NCBI RefSeq assembly: GCF_035989265.1 | Contig: NZ_JAYKZX010000003.1 | Span: 2,046,001 to 2,110,000, forward strand | Reading direction: 5' to 3' | Length of the DNA stretch: 64,000 nt | DNA from: Sphingobium sp. HWE2-09 | GTDB taxonomy: Bacteria > Pseudomonadota > Alphaproteobacteria > Sphingomonadales > Sphingomonadaceae | Shown here: positions 57,298 through 64,000 of the stretch, one piece after another | Layout of the letters: each line of letters opens with the position of its first letter | Numbering within the stretch: the first letter of the stretch is position 1 | Program-made: the position numbers and the translations under genes | The notes under the pieces: generated by a model | Told to the model about the DNA's origin: nothing | Seen by the model: the letters and a program-made list of their open reading frames with translations, nothing else | Database searches by the model: none

Positions 57298-58281
57298 ATG
57301 CAGCGAATCCTGATCGTCCTGGCGCTCGCCATCCTGTTGCTGCCCGCGCCGCATATGAGCAAGCCGGAGACGGTAACGGCCGGGTCGCTGCTGGTCACCG
57401 CCCGCCCCCTGCCGCTCAGCAGCATCGACCCGGCGCTGACCCATGTCGGCACGCTCACCTATCTGGGCGGCTGGGCGGTAGAGAGCCGCAATCCCGGCTT
57501 TGGCGGCATCTCCGCGCTGCTCGTGTCGCCGACCGGCGACATATTGGGCCTCAGCGATTTAGGCATATTGATGGGCTTTCGCGTCGATAATGGCGTGGGC
57601 GAAGGCCATCCCTTCATCGCCCCGCTGCCGGTCCGCGCGCAGGACCGCTATCGCCCCTGGTGGGCATGGGATTCGGAATCCATGACCCGCGATCCGGCGA
57701 CCGGCCGCTATTGGGTCGGGTTCGAACTGCAACAGGCGATCTGCCGCTACGCCCCCGGCTTCTCCCGGGTGGAGGCGTGTCGGACCTGGCCCGAAATCGT
57801 CGCCTGGCCCAAGACCGGATCGATCGAATCGCTCGCCCGCCTGCCCGACGGCCGCTTCCTGGCGATCGGAGAAATGGGCATGACGGCGGACGGACGGCAC
57901 GACACGCTGCTGTTCGCGGGCGACCCGGCCGACACGAGCACGCCCGCCCCCATCCACCTGCGCTACACCCCGCCGCGCGGCTATCGCCCGACCGACGCCG
58001 TAGCGCTGGACGATCGCCACCTGCTGGTGCTCAACCGCCGCCTGACCGTGGAACAGCTGTTCACCGCCACCATCGCGATCGTCGACCTGCCCGAACGGCT
58101 GGTGCCGGGCGCGGAACTGAAAGCCCGCACCCTCGCCCGGCTGGCGCCGCCGCTACTGGCCGACAATTTCGAAGGCATCGCGCTCAGCCGCGAAGGCGAC
58201 CGCACGATCATCTGGATCATATCCGACGACAATCACGAATTCTTCCAGCGCACCCTGCTGCTGAAATTCGGGCTGGATTGA
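57298..58281 (+). CDS. Exported esterase-like phytase-family protein
   Basis: A 327-residue secreted beta-propeller-like protein. The signal sequence is MQRILIVLALAILLLPAP. Segments such as GGISALLVSPTGDILGLSD, DSESMTRDPATGRYWVGFE and LLADNFEGIALSREG match the esterase-like-activity-of-phytase family. The enzymatic substrate is unknown. ATG 57286 is an alternative start. Confidence 0.75.
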   Translation: MQRILIVLALAILLLPAPHMSKPETVTAGSLLVTARPLPLSSIDPALTHVGTLTYLGGWAVESRNPGFGGISALLVSPTGDILGLSDLGILMGFRVDNGVGEGHPFIAPLPVRAQDRYRPWWAWDSESMTRDPATGRYWVGFELQQAICRYAPGFSRVEACRTWPEIVAWPKTGSIESLARLPDGRFLAIGEMGMTADGRHDTLLFAGDPADTSTPAPIHLRYTPPRGYRPTDAVALDDRHLLVLNRRLTVEQLFTATIAIVDLPERLVPGAELKARTLARLAPPLLADNFEGIALSREGDRTIIWIISDDNHEFFQRTLLLKFGLD

Positions 58282-58287
58282 TCTTAT

Positions 58288-58414
58288 TCCCCCTCCCGCA
58301 GGCGGGAGGGGGCTAGGGGGTGGGCAAGCGCAAGGTTGCATTGGGCCACCCGCTGCGACTACGGCCTGCTGCGCAGCCCAAGTCTCGCTACCCCTCCCGC
58401 AGGCGGGAGGGGTG
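58288..58414. repeat. Inverted repeat, family E (copy 6)
   Basis: CCCCTCCCGCAGGCGGGAGGGG occurs at both ends, with GGGGGTGGGC and GCCCAAG-like inner parts. It is downstream of the phytase-like gene. Confidence 0.9.
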
Positions 58415-58461
58415 TAAGTTGCCCTTCCGCTCTCCCCTTACCGATCAACGTCACCCGACGC

Positions 58462-58488
58462 AAAAAAGCGGCCTGTCGCCAGGCCGCT
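58462..58488 (-). terminator. Rho-independent terminator after rpmB
   Basis: On the minus strand AGCGGCCTG pairs perfectly with CAGGCCGCT across GCGA, followed by a T6 run. Confidence 0.9.
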
Positions 58489-58515
58489 CCTTATGCCGAA
58501 ACGAATCGGAAGAAA

Positions 58516-58809
58516 TCAGGCTGCGACGGCAGCCTTCTTCTTGACGATGTCGCGCTTCAGGCGACGCGCCTTGAGCGACAGCTTGTCGTCGCTGGTCTTG
58601 ACCAGCCAGTTGTCCAGGCCGCCATTATGTTCGACCGAGCGCAGACCATGGGTCGACACGCGCAGCTTCACGCTGGTTTCCAGCGCTTCGGAAATCAGCG
58701 ACACGTTCTGCAGGTTCGGCAGGAACACGCGCTTCGTCTTGTTATTGGCGTGGGAAACATTGTGACCCACCTGGCGACCCTTGCCGGTCAGCTCGCAAAT
58801 GCGCGACAT
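58516..58809 (-). CDS. rpmB: 50S ribosomal protein L28
   Basis: A 97-residue ribosomal protein of the alphaproteobacterial type. [33 protein letters not shown] and the C-terminal lysine-rich tail are characteristic. ATG 58809 starts the MSRIC sequence. It is a single gene. Confidence 0.96.
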   Translation of the reverse strand: MSRICELTGKGRQVGHNVSHANNKTKRVFLPNLQNVSLISEALETSVKLRVSTHGLRSVEHNGGLDNWLVKTSDDKLSLKARRLKRDIVKKKAAVAA

Positions 58810-58989
58810 AGTCAATCAACCTTTGAATTCGGGTTCGTTCGGAAAGCCGCGCCGATAACGGGATTCGCGTCCAGCGTCAACCGCACGCGTAAATTTGCCC
58901 CGCCGATCTTGGCGCCGCCGATCGTGGCGCTTGCGCAACCATTTTGCCCGACGCCGCGTTCTTCCCTCCAATAGATACAGGAGGAATTT

Positions 58990-59211
58990 ATGCGTTTCAT
59001 CGGCGGACTGTTGCTGATCATCCTTATCGTCGTCGGCGTTGGCATAGCAACCGGTTTCATCGACCTGCAAAAGACGAGCGAGGGCCGCCTGCCCGCAATC
59101 GCGGTCAAGGAAGGCGCGCTGCCCAAATATGAAGCGAACGTCGCCAAGGTCGAAGTCGGCACGCGCAACGAAACGGTCGAAGTGCCCACCGTCGCGGTCA
59201 AGAAGCCCTAA
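58990..59211 (+). CDS. Small membrane-anchored protein
   Basis: A 73-residue protein with one N-terminal membrane helix (FIGGLLLIILIVVGVGIATG) and a charged outside part (AIAVKEGALPKYEANVAKVE). GGAGGAA precedes ATG 58990. No function is recognised. Confidence 0.75.
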   Translation: MRFIGGLLLIILIVVGVGIATGFIDLQKTSEGRLPAIAVKEGALPKYEANVAKVEVGTRNETVEVPTVAVKKP

Positions 59212-59251
59212 ACCTTCCTTCCCGCGCGCCGATCCTGTAACGGCGGGGCAT

Positions 59252-59710
59252 ATGGCCCCGCCCTTCCCCCTGCCTGCCCCCATGCGCCGCGCGCTCGACC
59301 TTGCCGCCCAGGCGCAGGCGGCGGGCGAAGTGCCGATCGGCGCGGTGGTCACCAGAGGCGGCGCCATCATCGGCGAGGGCGAGAATCGCAACCGCCGCGA
59401 TTGCGATCCCACCGCCCATGCCGAAATGGTCGCGATGCGCGCAGCGGCGGCTCACCTCCACGACTATCGCCTGACCGGCTGCGACCTGTGGGTCACGCTG
59501 GAACCCTGCCCGATGTGCGCAGGCGCCATTTCCCATGCCCGCATCGCCCGGCTCTATTATGCCGTGGGCGATGCCAAGGGCGGCGCGATCGAACAAGGCC
59601 CACGCCTCTTCACCCAGCCGCAATGCCTGCACCGGCCGGACGTCTATGGCGGCCTGGCCGAAGCGGAAGCCTCAACGCTGCTGCGCGCCTTTTTCGCCGC
59701 CAGGCGCTGA
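59252..59710 (+). CDS. tadA: tRNA-specific adenosine deaminase
   Basis: A 152-residue zinc deaminase that converts A34 to inosine in tRNA-Arg(ACG). The active site is DPTAHAEMVAMRAAA (HAE) with EPCPMCAGAISHAR (PCxxC). ATG 59252 or 59282 are possible starts. The 3-prime end overlaps the convergent membrane-protein gene by 39 bases. Confidence 0.92.
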   Translation: MAPPFPLPAPMRRALDLAAQAQAAGEVPIGAVVTRGGAIIGEGENRNRRDCDPTAHAEMVAMRAAAAHLHDYRLTGCDLWVTLEPCPMCAGAISHARIARLYYAVGDAKGGAIEQGPRLFTQPQCLHRPDVYGGLAEAEASTLLRAFFAARR

Positions 59711-61570
59711 ATAGTCGATCCTGTAGAGCTGATAGGGCAAAGTCATGCCCGTCTTGAGCGTCACCGGCGCCAGCCACGCCGGTATCGTCCCGCGCATCAG
59801 CCCGGCATAAAAGCCCTGCGGACTGCGCGACTGGTAAATCGTGCCTTCCGGGAAGTTCGGGCAGACCAGCAGATAGGTGGCATGATGCTTCGCCGCGATC
59901 GGGCGAAACGCATCGGCCGGCCCGTCATAGGCATGATGCATGTCCAGGATCGCCGCCCCGTTGCGATGATAGGGACCGGCGACCGCGCTATGATGGGTCG
60001 TCGCGATCAGCCGCGGCCCCAAATCCACCATGGTAAAGATCGTCGCAGGCGGCAGCTGGTCCAGCACCTCCAGCGCGGGCAGCGTGCGGCACCGCCCGTT
60101 CGCCTTCTTGATCGCCTCATTGCGCGCAACGGCGGACGGCCGCCACGGCTTCGGCTTCGTGCCCGTCGCCTCCTGATACAGCTTCACCACCTGCGGATAG
60201 AGTGGATAGACGCAGGCGACCGCCGCCAGCACCGCCACGCCCGCCCCCGCGCCGATCCGCACCCTGCGCGATCCCGTCAGGATCATCGCGACCAGCCGAT
60301 GCGCCGCCCATGCGGCAGGCGGGATCGCCAGCAATTGCGCCGCCGGGCCAGCGCGCACCTGCCAGAACAGCAAGGCGGTCGCAAAGACCATCATCAGCCC
60401 CACCGTGGCCCAGGCCCAGAGCCGCTCGCTATCCCGCCGCGCCTCCCACAAGGCCCATAGCAGCCCGATCGACCCCGCCAGCGGGATCGCCAGCAACGGC
60501 ACGACCATGCTCTGCGCCTGCGCGGTGATCGGCTTGGCCTCCCGGATATTGGCGAGCCATAGCTTCTGCAATTCGGGCGAAATCTGATAGGCGCTCAGGC
60601 ATTGCGGCCAGTTCAGATAGAAGAACAGGCCGACCGCCCCGCCCACGACCGCCCCCGCCGCCAGCCGCATCGCCCAGCCGCGCAGTGGCGCCAGCGACAG
60701 CAACACCATGCCCGCCCCCGCCGCGCCGAACACCGCGACCCAGATGGGCGACAGCGCGTCGCAGACCATCTCCCGATTGGCGTAGCTGGCGAACAGCAGA
60801 TAACAAAGCGACGTGCCGCCAGCCAGGCTCAGCGCATAGGGCAGCATCCGCCGCTCCGCCCCCGGCCGGAACACCCAGCGCAGCGCGATCAGCCCGCCGC
60901 CGGCCGCCAGATAGACGATCATCTCCATGCCGATGGCGATCGACAGCGCGCTGCTAATCCCCGCCATCACCCCGCCGCGCAGGCGGTTGGTGTCGATCAC
61001 GCCCGCCAGCATCGTCAGCGCCAGCGCCAATTGCCAGCCATGATGATCGATGCGCATCGGCGCATACATGCCCAGCCCCATCTGCGCGGCCAGCGGCGCC
61101 AGCACCGCCAGCAACCAGCCGTTCGGCCCGGCCAGCCGCCGCCCGATAAAGCCCAGGCTCAGCATCAACAGCAAAAAAGGCAGCAACGGCGCGATGCCGC
61201 AGGCCAGCCGATCGGCCAGCCCTTGGTCCACGAAGGCGCGGAAGAACAGGATCAGGCCCGCGATCGGCAAGTCCACCAACCGCGACCAGTGGATGTTCGC
61301 CCCGCCCGGCGGATCGAGCCGATATTGGCGCAGATCATACCAGCCCTGCCCCGCCAGCCAGTCCTTCACCTGCACATAACGGATATTGTCGTCGGTATCG
61401 CTCAGCACCAGCCAGTGGATGGCGGGCCAGCGGGTGACGACGAAACCGACCGCAATGGCAATCCAGATCAGGAAGGTCAGCCACTTCCAGTGCCGCTGGC
61501 TGTACGTCGTCAGGATCGCGCCCCAATGATGGGCGCGGGCGCGCAAGGGTTCGCGGCTATGCAAGGTCAT
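59672..61570 (-). CDS. Large polytopic membrane protein, GT-C-like
   Basis: A 632-residue protein with about ten to twelve membrane helices. The first outside loop holds SDTDDNIRYVQVKDWL and PPGGANIHWSRLVDLPIAGL, an aspartate-pair arrangement like those of lipid-linked-sugar (GT-C) transferases. A C-terminal soluble part (about 470-632) follows. It is divergent to gtrA, so a role in envelope polysaccharide is possible. No sugar specificity can be seen. Confidence 0.7.
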   Translation of the reverse strand: MTLHSREPLRARAHHWGAILTTYSQRHWKWLTFLIWIAIAVGFVVTRWPAIHWLVLSDTDDNIRYVQVKDWLAGQGWYDLRQYRLDPPGGANIHWSRLVDLPIAGLILFFRAFVDQGLADRLACGIAPLLPFLLLMLSLGFIGRRLAGPNGWLLAVLAPLAAQMGLGMYAPMRIDHHGWQLALALTMLAGVIDTNRLRGGVMAGISSALSIAIGMEMIVYLAAGGGLIALRWVFRPGAERRMLPYALSLAGGTSLCYLLFASYANREMVCDALSPIWVAVFGAAGAGMVLLSLAPLRGWAMRLAAGAVVGGAVGLFFYLNWPQCLSAYQISPELQKLWLANIREAKPITAQAQSMVVPLLAIPLAGSIGLLWALWEARRDSERLWAWATVGLMMVFATALLFWQVRAGPAAQLLAIPPAAWAAHRLVAMILTGSRRVRIGAGAGVAVLAAVACVYPLYPQVVKLYQEATGTKPKPWRPSAVARNEAIKKANGRCRTLPALEVLDQLPPATIFTMVDLGPRLIATTHHSAVAGPYHRNGAAILDMHHAYDGPADAFRPIAAKHHATYLLVCPNFPEGTIYQSRSPQGFYAGLMRGTIPAWLAPVTLKTGMTLPYQLYRIDYSAPGGEKGAQQR

Positions 61571-61614
61571 GCCTGTGGATTAGAGGCTGCGCGTCAAAGC
61601 GCAACGGGGGGTCC

Positions 61615-62031
61615 ATGAAAATCCTGTCGAGATTGTCGACGCAGCAGCAGGCGCTGTTCTGGCAGGTTCTGCGCTACGGCTTGACAGGCCTGTTTGTCAC
61701 CGCCTGCCAGGCCGCGATCTACTGGACCCTCGCTGCGCTGGCAGGCCTGCATCCCCAGGCCGCCAATTTCATCGGCTATCTCGCCGCCGTCGCGATCGGC
61801 TATGTCAGCCACAGCGCCTTCACCTTCCGCGGCCATGGCGGCACGGACAGCCACGCCCAGCGCGGCGCGAAGTTCGTGATCGTGTCGCTGATCAGCTACG
61901 CGCTCAACGCGCTCTGGGTCTTCCTATGCGTCACCCACATGCACTGGCCCGCATGGTCCCCCATCCCCGCCATGATCTTCGTGACGCCCGCAGTGATGTT
62001 CGGCCTGAACCGGCAATGGGTATTCAAATAA
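61615..62031 (+). CDS. GtrA family membrane protein
   Basis: A 138-residue protein with four membrane helices. The pattern FWQVLRYGLTGLFVTACQAA, ANFIGYLAAVAIGYVSHSAF and the ending FGLNRQWVFK are GtrA-like. Such proteins help move lipid-linked glucosyl or other sugars across the membrane. GGGGGG precedes ATG 61615. Confidence 0.88.
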   Translation: MKILSRLSTQQQALFWQVLRYGLTGLFVTACQAAIYWTLAALAGLHPQAANFIGYLAAVAIGYVSHSAFTFRGHGGTDSHAQRGAKFVIVSLISYALNALWVFLCVTHMHWPAWSPIPAMIFVTPAVMFGLNRQWVFK

Positions 62032-62038
62032 AGGATGG

Positions 62039-62117
62039 GCTGTTCGCGCAGGCGGGAATCCACAGCCGTCAAAGATAAGCGCACCCTGGAACTAGGCTCC
62101 CGCCTACGCGGGAGCAC
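62039..62117. repeat. Palindromic repeat, family A (copy 7, divergent)
   Basis: TGTTCGCGCAGGCGGGAATCC and GGCTCCCGCCTACGCGGGAGC arms around a longer centre, downstream of the GtrA gene. Confidence 0.8.
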
Positions 62118-62166
62118 ATATTATGCGCCAATACCGCCAGCCCGACCCCGTTGCCAACAAACCTCT

Positions 62167-62250
62167 CGTGTTCCCGCGCAGGCGGGAACCCAGTCCTGCC
62201 GCCAGAGATAATCGCTCCCGAGGGCCTGGACTCCCGCCTTCACGAGAGCG
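62167..62250. repeat. Palindromic repeat, family A (copy 8), next to nuclease stop
   Basis: First palindrome intact (TTCCCGCGCAGGCGGGAACC), second arm decayed (GACTCCCGCCTTCACGAGAG). It ends four bases from the nuclease stop codon. Confidence 0.82.
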
Positions 62251-62254
62251 CATC

Positions 62255-62548
62255 CTATCCCACGATATCCTCAAACAAATCACGCCATTGCGGGTTCATT
62301 TCTTCGATCAGGCGCAGTTTCCACGCCCGCTCCCATTTCTTTATCCGCAACTCACGCAGACGCGCTTCCTGAATGTCGTCATGGGCTTCGAACCAGACCA
62401 GAAAGCGGCAGCCATATTGAGCGCTGAACGCGCCACCGAAGCCATTGCGATGCTGCCAGACGCGCTGGATCAGGTCGCTGGTGACACCCAGATACAATGT
62501 GCCATTCTGTCCGCTGGCCATCAAATAGACATAACCCGGCTTGGTCAT
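62255..62548 (-). CDS. GIY-YIG nuclease family protein
   Basis: A 97-residue single-domain GIY-YIG endonuclease. The two half-motifs are PGYVYLM and GTLYLGVT. The conserved arginine and histidine are in LIQRVWQHRNG, and the catalytic glutamate is in LRLIEEMNPQW. No DNA-binding domain is attached. ATG 62548 is used. The gene is bracketed by family A palindromes four bases after its stop and about 14 bases before its start. Confidence 0.9.
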   Translation of the reverse strand: MTKPGYVYLMASGQNGTLYLGVTSDLIQRVWQHRNGFGGAFSAQYGCRFLVWFEAHDDIQEARLRELRIKKWERAWKLRLIEEMNPQWRDLFEDIVG

Positions 62549-62561
62549 GCCCAATCTCTAT

Positions 62562-62631
62562 AGTGTTCCCGCGCACGCGGGAACGCAGTTCAACCGTTCG
62601 GACTGGGTTCCCGCCTGCGCGGGAACACACC
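62562..62631. repeat. Palindromic repeat, family A (copy 9), at nuclease start
   Basis: Complete two-palindrome unit: TTCCCGCGCACGCGGGAACG and TTCCCGCCTGCGCGGGAACA with inner AGTTC/GGACTGGG. It sits in the 5-prime region of the nuclease gene. Confidence 0.9.
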
Positions 62632-62706
62632 ATCCCCTGTCAACGCACAAAGCGCCCCAGCGATATTATCGGGCAGAGCATATACCCTCACGCCCATACC
62701 CCACCC

Positions 62707-62739
62707 GTGTTCCCGCGCAGGCGGGAACCCAGTTCAGAC
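62707..62739. repeat. Half repeat, family A (copy 10)
   Basis: Single palindrome GTTCCCGCGCAGGCGGGAAC plus CCAGTTCAG, between the nuclease and the LytTR regulator gene. Confidence 0.8.
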
Positions 62740-62784
62740 GATGCAGCTACTCCCTGCTCGCACAGGAAGCACGCCCCACCAAAA

Positions 62785-63585
62785 TCAATGCACGAACCGC
62801 GCCACCACATCCCTGTACGACCGGCTGACCTTCACCTGCGCGCCGCTTTCCAACACCAGGAAACATTCGCCATTGGTATGCGGCTTGACCTGCCGGACCT
62901 GCGACAGATTGACGATAGTGGAGCGATGCACGCGCTGGAAATTACGCGGGTCCAGCCGCTTTTCCAGATCCTTCATCGTCTCGCGCAGGATCAGGCTGTT
63001 GTCGGCGGTATAGATGCACATATAATCGCCAGCCGCGTCGATCCGCTCGATCGAATCGACGTCCACGCGGAAAATCTGGCCGCGATCCTTGATGTTGATC
63101 AGCTTTTCGAAGCGGTTGGACGCAGGCGCATCATCGTCGGCGGCAAAATCGGTCATCGCCTGGGGCGCGACTTCGGCCAGCACTTCGCGCAGCTTCTCGA
63201 TCTCCTGCACCTGCCGCTTTTCGGTCAGCCGCTGGCGCACGCGATCGAGCGCATCGGCCAGGCGGCCTTCATCCACCGGCTTCATCAGATAATCGACCGC
63301 CTGCGCCTCGAACGCGCGGATCGCATGGTCGCTATAGGCGGTGCAGAAGATGACCAGCGGCGGCTCGACCTCCATCAAACCCTGGACGACCGAAAAGCCA
63401 TCGAAACCGGGCATTTGAATGTCAAGGAACACAAGGTCGGGTTTATGCGTCTTGATCGCGCGGATCGCTTCGCGGCCGTTGGTGCAGGTTTCGATAATGT
63501 CGACATCCTCATGCGCTTGCAGACGCAGCTGGAGGCCTTGAATGGCCAGGCTTTCGTCATCGACGAGGATTGTTCTGATGGTCAT
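62785..63585 (-). CDS. LytTR family response regulator
   Basis: A 266-residue response regulator. Receiver domain: acidic pocket VDDE at residues 8-11, phospho-acceptor D55 in VFLDIQMPG and the conserved lysine in VDYLMKPVDEG. The C-terminal LytTR DNA-binding domain spans about 165-265 (IERIDAAGDYMCIYT, NFQRVHRSTIVNLSQVRQV). It overlaps the upstream kinase gene by four bases, forming a two-component pair. Confidence 0.93.
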   Translation of the reverse strand: MTIRTILVDDESLAIQGLQLRLQAHEDVDIIETCTNGREAIRAIKTHKPDLVFLDIQMPGFDGFSVVQGLMEVEPPLVIFCTAYSDHAIRAFEAQAVDYLMKPVDEGRLADALDRVRQRLTEKRQVQEIEKLREVLAEVAPQAMTDFAADDDAPASNRFEKLINIKDRGQIFRVDVDSIERIDAAGDYMCIYTADNSLILRETMKDLEKRLDPRNFQRVHRSTIVNLSQVRQVKPHTNGECFLVLESGAQVKVSRSYRDVVARFVH

Positions 63586-64000
63586 GCGGCCACTTTCGAT
63601 GTTTCATCCATGTTAAGCGGAATTTCGATGATGACCGAAAATCCGCCCGGCGTGGAACGCGTTTCGAAGCTCTGTCGTTCCCCGAAGGCCTGAATTAACC
63701 GGTCCCGGATGTTCGGCAGCCCGATGCCGGTCCCCTCGCTCATGGGGATGTGCGGCCTCATTCCGCTTTCGTTCAATCCCGGACCGCTATCCGATACGAC
63801 GATCCGGACATTATCCCCGGCAGGCTGCGCGCTGACCGCGATTTCCGCGCCTTCCTCCTTGGGCGTCACCGCATATTTGATCGCATTCTCGACCAGCGGC
63901 TGCAGCAGCAGCGATGGCAACCGCGCATGGGCGACCGCCGGATCAATGGTGAAGGACGGCCGCAATCGTTCCTCGAACCGCATCTTCTCGATCTCCAGAT
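63582..64000 (-). CDS. LytS-type sensor histidine kinase (partial at window edge)
   Basis: Only the C-terminal 139 codons are present. The frame runs open to the edge with EIEKMRFEERL, a typical LytS/YehU signature just before the ATPase part. The N box (LLLQPLVENAIKYAV), G1 (VSDSGPGL) and G2 (GTGIGLPNIRDRL) are all there. The histidine and the sensor domain lie outside the window. The kinase pairs with the LytTR regulator downstream. Confidence 0.92.
   Translation of the reverse strand, partial: LEIEKMRFEERLRPSFTIDPAVAHARLPSLLLQPLVENAIKYAVTPKEEGAEIAVSAQPAGDNVRIVVSDSGPGLNESGMRPHIPMSEGTGIGLPNIRDRLIQAFGERQSFETRSTPGGFSVIIEIPLNMDETSKVAA

Overview
The window is a GC-rich, densely packed chromosomal segment from an alphaproteobacterium, most likely a Sphingomonadaceae member close to Sphingobium or Novosphingobium. 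The evidence is the lptD-surA-pdxA-rsmA order, sdhCDA without an adjacent sdhB, a two-gene MetH, a monothiol glutaredoxin/BolA/ATPase zeta cluster, a GapR-type DUF2312 protein, and several families of palindromic intergenic repeats. I see no rRNA, tRNA, prophage, insertion sequence, plasmid or CRISPR signature. Almost every gene is housekeeping. The right edge cuts a LytS-type histidine kinase.

Layout. 1-11 kb: holC and pepA (minus), then the outer-membrane/B6/rRNA run lptD-surA-pdxA-rsmA (plus), an RluE-type pseudouridine synthase, a very small Cys-rich gene, a RoxA-type ribosomal oxygenase, a TPR protein and rsmB. 12-19 kb: guaB, sdhC-sdhD-sdhA, a soluble chemoreceptor, prmA and a dienelactone-hydrolase family protein. 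20-27 kb: ruvC, yebC, YbjQ, GapR-like and DUF1244 proteins, pyk, rpmJ, a DUF4136 protein coupled to an M14 carboxypeptidase, and a YqjI-like PadR regulator with a DUF2218 protein. 27-34 kb: thrC, a heat-shock run ending in hrcA-grpE, rph-rdgB, a lipoprotein and a CAP-domain protein. 34-42 kb: hemW, a BlaI/M56 regulatory pair with two operator dyads, grxD-bolA-zeta, leuC-microprotein-leuD and a GST. 42-50 kb: a DUF885 peptidase-like protein, aceA facing its probable ScfR/RamB-type regulator, a beta-helix protein and DUF488. 50-56 kb: a methionine-cycle operon (ArsR-methyltransferase fusion, metF, metH N-part, metH C-part) behind a perfect 10-bp dyad. 56-64 kb: small lipoproteins, a glycine-zipper protein, rpmB, tadA, a large membrane protein, GtrA, a GIY-YIG nuclease bracketed by palindromes, and a LytTR two-component system.

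The most distinctive feature is the intergenic repeat content. At least five palindrome families occur about 25 times, nearly always in gaps between genes, sometimes providing the Shine-Dalgarno of the next gene. One family tightly brackets the lone GIY-YIG nuclease gene, an arrangement reminiscent of REP/RAYT loci and the best candidate here for an undescribed system. Other points of note are a 37-codon gene coupled on both sides between leuC and leuD, a pdxA start that looks one base out of frame, an M56/BlaI pair with no recognisable beta-lactam sensor, a sigma-54-like promoter in front of an orphan hairpin, and a two-hairpin transcript-like element beside aceA.

All calls come from reading the sequence and recalled family knowledge. 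No database search was run.
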